Source: Actinomycetota bacterium | GTDB lineage: Bacteria > Actinomycetota > Thermoleophilia > Gaiellales > Gaiellaceae | Assembly: GCA_019234175.1 (NCBI GenBank) | Contig: JAFALP010000238.1 | Span: 1 to 8,086 of the forward strand | Direction of reading: 5' to 3' | DNA: 8,086 nt | Shown here: in pieces, positions 4,902 to 8,086 of the stretch | How positions within the stretch are numbered: the first letter of the stretch is position 1 | Layout: every line of letters begins with the position of its first letter | Notes under the pieces: generated by a model | Databases searched by the model: none | Seen by the model: only the letters and a program-made list of their open reading frames with translations | What the model was told of the DNA's origin: nothing | Made by a program: the position numbers and the translations under genes

Positions 4902-6703
4902 GAGTCCACCAGCCCGGCGGGCACCTCATGCGGGAACGCGGCGCGGACGTGAAGGACTGGTCGTGGCGGACGACGCGGCGCCGCCTCGGGACGCTGTGGC
5001 GGCTGACGCGTCCGTATCGCGGCCGGACGCTCTTCTCCGTCGTCTCGCTGCTCACCGCGACCGCGACCGCGCTGGCGCCGCCGTATCTCGCGAAGTACGC
5101 GCTCGACGACGCCGTGAAGGGCCACACCGGCACGCGCCTCGAGGTCGTCGTCGCCGTCTTCATCGCCGCCGGGCTCGCGAACTGGGGAATGACGTACGTC
5201 GAGACGTACTTCACGGGCTGGGTGGGCGAGCGGATCCTCGCCGACCTCCGCAACGAGCTGTTCGGGCACCTGCAGCGCCTGTCGCTCGGCTTCTACGAGC
5301 GGAACCGCGCCGGCGTCATCATCAGCCGGCTCACGAACGACGTCGAGGCGATCGACCAGCTCGTCACCGACGGCGTCACGACGCTCGTCCAGAGCACGCT
5401 GACTCTCGCCGGGACGGCGGTCATCCTCTTCATCCTCGACTGGCGGCTCGCGCTCGCGACGTGCGCCGTGATCCCGGTGGTGAGCGTCGGCACCGCCATC
5501 TTCCGCAGCCGCTCCGCGCGCGCCTATGCGGACGTGCGCGAGCGGCTCGGCCTGGTGACCGCAACGCTGGCGGAGGACATCGGCGGCATGCGCGTCATCC
5601 AGGCGTTCACGCGCGAGAACGCCGCCTACGCGAACTTCCGCGCCGTCGCGGCGCGCTATCGCGAGTCGAACATGCAGACCGTCGTCCTGAACGGCGTCTA
5701 CTTCCCGTTCGTCGACTTCCTCTCCACCGTCGCGCTCGCGGTCGTCCTCGGCTTCGGCGGCCATCTCTACTTCAACCACTCGATCTCGCTGGGAACGCTC
5801 TTCGCGTTCATGCTCTACGTCCAGAACTTCTTCGATCCCGTACAGCAGCTGTCGCAGCTGTACAACACGTTCCTCTCGGCGACGGCGGCGCTCGACAAGA
5901 TCATCGCCGTGCTCGACCAGGCACCCGAGGTACAGGATCGACGCGGTGCGAGCGATCTGCCCGCGGTCGCCGGGCGCGTCCGCTTCGAGGACGTGCGCTT
6001 CTCGTACGCGCGCGGTGCGGAGGTCCTGCACGGGATCGACCTCGACGTCCCCGCCGGGACGACGGTCGCGCTCGTCGGCCACACCGGTGCCGGCAAGTCG
6101 ACGATCGCGAAGCTCCTCGCCCGGTTCTACGAGCCGACCGGCGGGCGCATCACCATCGACGGCGTCGACCTGAACGACGTCACGCAGCGGTCACTCCGCG
6201 CGCAGCTCGGCGTCGTCCCGCAGGAGGGCTTCCTCTTCGCCGGCACCGTGGCCGAGAACATCGCCTTCGGAAACCCCGGGGCGACGGCGGACGAGATCGT
6301 CCATGCGGCGCAGCTCGTCGGCGCGAACGACTTCGTCCTGCGGCTCGAGGACGGCTACGAGACGCAGCTCGGCGAGCGCGGCTCGCGGCTCTCGCTCGGA
6401 CAGCGGCAGCTCGTGGCGTTCGCCCGCGCCCTGCTCGCGGACCCGCGCATCCTCATCCTCGACGAGGCGACGTCGTCGGTGGACATCGGCACGGAGCGTA
6501 AGATCGAGGAGGCGCTGCGCGTGCTCCTCGCCGACCGCACGGCGTTCGTCATCGCGCACCGGCTCTCGACGATCCGAGATGCGGACCTCATCGTCGTGCT
6601 CGAGCACGGCCGGGTGGTCGAGCAAGGATCGCACGAGCAACTGCTGGCCCGCCGCGGGCTGTACACGTCGCTCTACGGCGACTGGGCCGCCGACGTCGCG
6701 TAG
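4898..6703 (+). CDS. ABC exporter half-transporter with degenerate signature motif (subunit 2)
   Basis: A 601-residue half-transporter with the same plan as its neighbour. Membrane helices lie near 44-66, 81-105, 158-180, 182-203, 262-288 and 298-312. The ATPase domain shows A-loop Y370, Walker A GHTGAGKS (394-401), Q-loop Q442, Walker B ILILDE (518-523) with catalytic E523, D-loop SVD (527-529) and switch H554. Its signature reads LSLGQ (498-502) instead of LSGGQ. In a heterodimer this degenerate signature faces the Asp-bearing site of subunit 1, while its intact Glu faces subunit 1's LSGGQ, giving one active and one weakened ATP site. The start at 4898 overlaps the stop of subunit 1 (ATGA) behind GGAGG; a shorter form from 4928 would lose 10 residues. 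Its TAG stop abuts the RDD gene's stop on the other strand with no gap. Confidence 0.9.
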   Translation: MRVHQPGGHLMRERGADVKDWSWRTTRRRLGTLWRLTRPYRGRTLFSVVSLLTATATALAPPYLAKYALDDAVKGHTGTRLEVVVAVFIAAGLANWGMTYVETYFTGWVGERILADLRNELFGHLQRLSLGFYERNRAGVIISRLTNDVEAIDQLVTDGVTTLVQSTLTLAGTAVILFILDWRLALATCAVIPVVSVGTAIFRSRSARAYADVRERLGLVTATLAEDIGGMRVIQAFTRENAAYANFRAVAARYRESNMQTVVLNGVYFPFVDFLSTVALAVVLGFGGHLYFNHSISLGTLFAFMLYVQNFFDPVQQLSQLYNTFLSATAALDKIIAVLDQAPEVQDRRGASDLPAVAGRVRFEDVRFSYARGAEVLHGIDLDVPAGTTVALVGHTGAGKSTIAKLLARFYEPTGGRITIDGVDLNDVTQRSLRAQLGVVPQEGFLFAGTVAENIAFGNPGATADEIVHAAQLVGANDFVLRLEDGYETQLGERGSRLSLGQRQLVAFARALLADPRILILDEATSSVDIGTERKIEEALRVLLADRTAFVIAHRLSTIRDADLIVVLEHGRVVEQGSHEQLLARRGLYTSLYGDWAADVA

Positions 6704-7138
6704 CTAGTTCGGCCAGCCGCCGCTGAGCGGATACGCGTGGACGGGGACGACGACGGTGCCGACGAGCTTGTCATGCCATGTCTGGCTCTCTGCGTCCCAG
6801 AGCATCCAGAAGTACCCGAGGAACAGCGGGATCGCAGAGAGAATGCGCGCGAAGTACCGCCCGACGCCACGGCCGAAGCCGATCGGCCCGCGACCGCGGA
6901 TGTCGTAGACGCGAATGCCCATCCCGCGTTTGCCGACCGTCTGGCCGGAGGCGCTGCCCTCGAGCCAGCCGTAGTACGTGAGCCCGACGACGACGGCGAG
7001 CAGGTAGCCGACGCCGTGAAGGATCGCTTCGAGGATTCCGCTGGCGATGCCGACGATGATCGCGTCGATCAGCGCAGCCGCGAAGCGCCGCCAGAAGCCG
7101 GCGCGTGGACCACCGTAGGCGCCTTCCGCCGTCTCCAT
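6704..7138 (-). CDS. RDD-family membrane protein
   Basis: A 144-residue integral membrane protein. GFWRRFAAALIDAIIV (14-29) carries the Arg and first Asp that give the RDD family its name, and TWHDKLVGTVVV (120-131) carries the late conserved Asp (D123). GQTVGKRGMGIRV (65-77) is also typical. Hydrophobic segments lie near 21-40, 42-58 and 97-112. Family function is mostly unknown; some members are thought to act in ion exchange or membrane stress, which cannot be judged here. ATG 7138 lies 3 bases after the stop of the M48 protease gene, so the two form a leftward operon whose promoter is outside the window. Its stop forms half of the TAGCTA shared with the ABC exporter gene. Confidence 0.88.
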   Translation of the reverse strand: METAEGAYGGPRAGFWRRFAAALIDAIIVGIASGILEAILHGVGYLLAVVVGLTYYGWLEGSASGQTVGKRGMGIRVYDIRGRGPIGFGRGVGRYFARILSAIPLFLGYFWMLWDAESQTWHDKLVGTVVVPVHAYPLSGGWPN

Positions 7139-7141
7139 GCA

Positions 7142-8086
7142 TCAAGTGTGGTGCTGCCGCCGGACGTACTCACGCCACGCCTCCGCCATCGCGATGCGCT
7201 GGACGATGGTCGGGTGGTCCTCCTCGACGAGGTAGTCGACCGTCGACGGGTCCGGCTCCTCGAGCGTCGTGGGCACGAACCGGCGGAAGAGCGCGATCGC
7301 ATCGGTCGGGTCATGCGTCGTCCGAAGCGACATCCAATCCGCCTCCGCCTCCATGTGCCGCGAGATCGCGTTCTGCAGCGGAAGGGCGAGGAGCTCGAGC
7401 ACGACGAGCGCGAGGAGCGCGATCGGCACGGCCGTGGGGTCGCGCAACCCGCCGCGGAACTTCGCCGCCTGCGCAATCAGGAAGAGCCCGGGAAGCGCGA
7501 AGAGCGCGTACCAGCCGACGTCCTTCCAGATGTGGTGACGTGCGAGGTGGCCGAGCTCGTGCCCGATGACGACTTCGAGCTCGCCGGTGGAGAACCGGCC
7601 GTCGAGCATCGTGTTGAAGATGATGACCCGGCGGCTCGGCCCGAGGCCGGCAGCCTCGGAGTTGGGGAGCGAGGTGACGTCGCTGATGTTCTCGACCTCG
7701 ATCGGCACATGGCCCACGCCCTCCTCCGTCTCGAGGCGAGACGCGATCGCCTGCAGCCGCGCATCGTGGAGCCGGTGCGTCTGGACGAGGTACGGGCTCA
7801 CGAACGCGAACAGGAGCGTGAGCCCGATGAAGGGGGGCGCAGCCCAGATCCACCACGTCCGTTCGAACCGCCGTGCCAGTCCCATGACGATCGCGAGCGC
7901 GAGGGAGAGGAACGCGAACTCGCCGCCGAGCGAGAACCAGCCGCCGAAGAGGAAGGACGCGTAGCCGACATGCGAGATGCCGTGGCGGCGCTGCCACCAC
8001 AGGTCGACGACCTCGAGCGGCAGCTCCACCGCCCACACGAGCGCGAACCCGAGCATGCCGAGCAGCACCCCGGTACCGATGGGGCC
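7142..8086 (-). CDS. M48-family (Ste24/HtpX-like) membrane metalloprotease, N-terminus beyond window
   Basis: A zinc protease embedded in the membrane. The frame is open from the window edge, giving about 314 visible residues. Counting from the GTG at 8068, HELGH lies at 170-174 (two zinc-binding His with the catalytic Glu), and SRHMEAEAD at 236-244 supplies the third zinc ligand, E240. GLGPSRRVIIFNTML (141-155) and the C-terminal DHPTIVQRIAMAE (284-296) are usual for the CAAX-protease/Ste24 type. Hydrophobic segments lie near 37-64, 72-93, 184-203 and 213-233. The frame has no stop between 8068 and 8086, and Ste24-type proteins have further membrane helices before this point, so GTG 8068 is probably internal and the gene partial. 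Substrate unknown; membrane-protein quality control or peptide processing are the family's known roles. It heads an operon with the RDD gene. Confidence 0.9.
   Translation of the reverse strand, partial: GPIGTGVLLGMLGFALVWAVELPLEVVDLWWQRRHGISHVGYASFLFGGWFSLGGEFAFLSLALAIVMGLARRFERTWWIWAAPPFIGLTLLFAFVSPYLVQTHRLHDARLQAIASRLETEEGVGHVPIEVENISDVTSLPNSEAAGLGPSRRVIIFNTMLDGRFSTGELEVVIGHELGHLARHHIWKDVGWYALFALPGLFLIAQAAKFRGGLRDPTAVPIALLALVVLELLALPLQNAISRHMEAEADWMSLRTTHDPTDAIALFRRFVPTTLEEPDPSTVDYLVEEDHPTIVQRIAMAEAWREYVRRQHHT

Noticed and set aside
6682..6716. Stem CTGGGCC/GGCCAG spanning the two stop codons as a terminator
   Set aside because: A 22-base loop, a bulge and no T-tract; too weak to call an intrinsic terminator.

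Overview
This is a very GC-rich, almost gap-free chromosomal window. Several things suggest a high-GC Gram-positive bacterium, most likely an actinomycete relative: strong G/C bias at third codon positions, GTG starts, starts with little or no Shine-Dalgarno sequence but a TANNNT box 6-7 bases upstream, a YerC/TrpR-like regulator beside hisG, and a DUF4395 protein. My best guess is class Thermoleophilia, but this is from gene style and memory only. No mobile element, CRISPR array, tRNA or rRNA was seen.

Layout. (1) Bases 1-1177 hold a histidine biosynthesis locus. hisG (5' end only) and a TrpR-like regulator (here hisR) run leftward, and hisA runs rightward. The 17 bases between hisR and hisA sit under a near-perfect palindrome whose halves are two mirror-image extended -10 boxes. 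(2) Bases 1145-2513 hold a leftward pair, a DUF4395 membrane protein followed by ftcD (glutamate formimidoyltransferase). The ftcD 3' end overlaps the hisA 3' end by 33 bases. (3) Bases 2512-6703 hold a rightward run: an Fe-S-type uracil-DNA glycosylase family protein, then two ABC exporter half-transporters joined by 4-base stop/start overlaps. The first base pairs of this run and of the DUF4395 gene share one CATG. (4) Bases 6704-8086 hold a leftward pair, an M48 membrane metalloprotease (cut by the window end) followed by an RDD-family membrane protein. Its last stop codon abuts that of the exporter.

How the genes work together. HisG and HisA are steps 1 and 4 of histidine synthesis, and the TrpR-like protein is the obvious candidate for their control, probably including its own. 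FtcD handles formiminoglutamate, a histidine breakdown product, so synthesis and breakdown genes meet tail to tail, though no hut genes are visible. The two ABC proteins complement each other as a heterodimeric exporter: one has a degenerate Walker B (Asp for Glu), the other a degenerate signature motif (LSLGQ). The roles of DUF4395, the RDD protein and the protease here are unknown.

Non-coding DNA totals only about 30 bases (456-472, 2024-2033, 7139-7141), and no stretch over 300 bases lacks a gene. Most regulatory signals must therefore lie inside coding sequence. I see no new multi-gene system; the most interesting element is the symmetric hisR/hisA promoter-operator.
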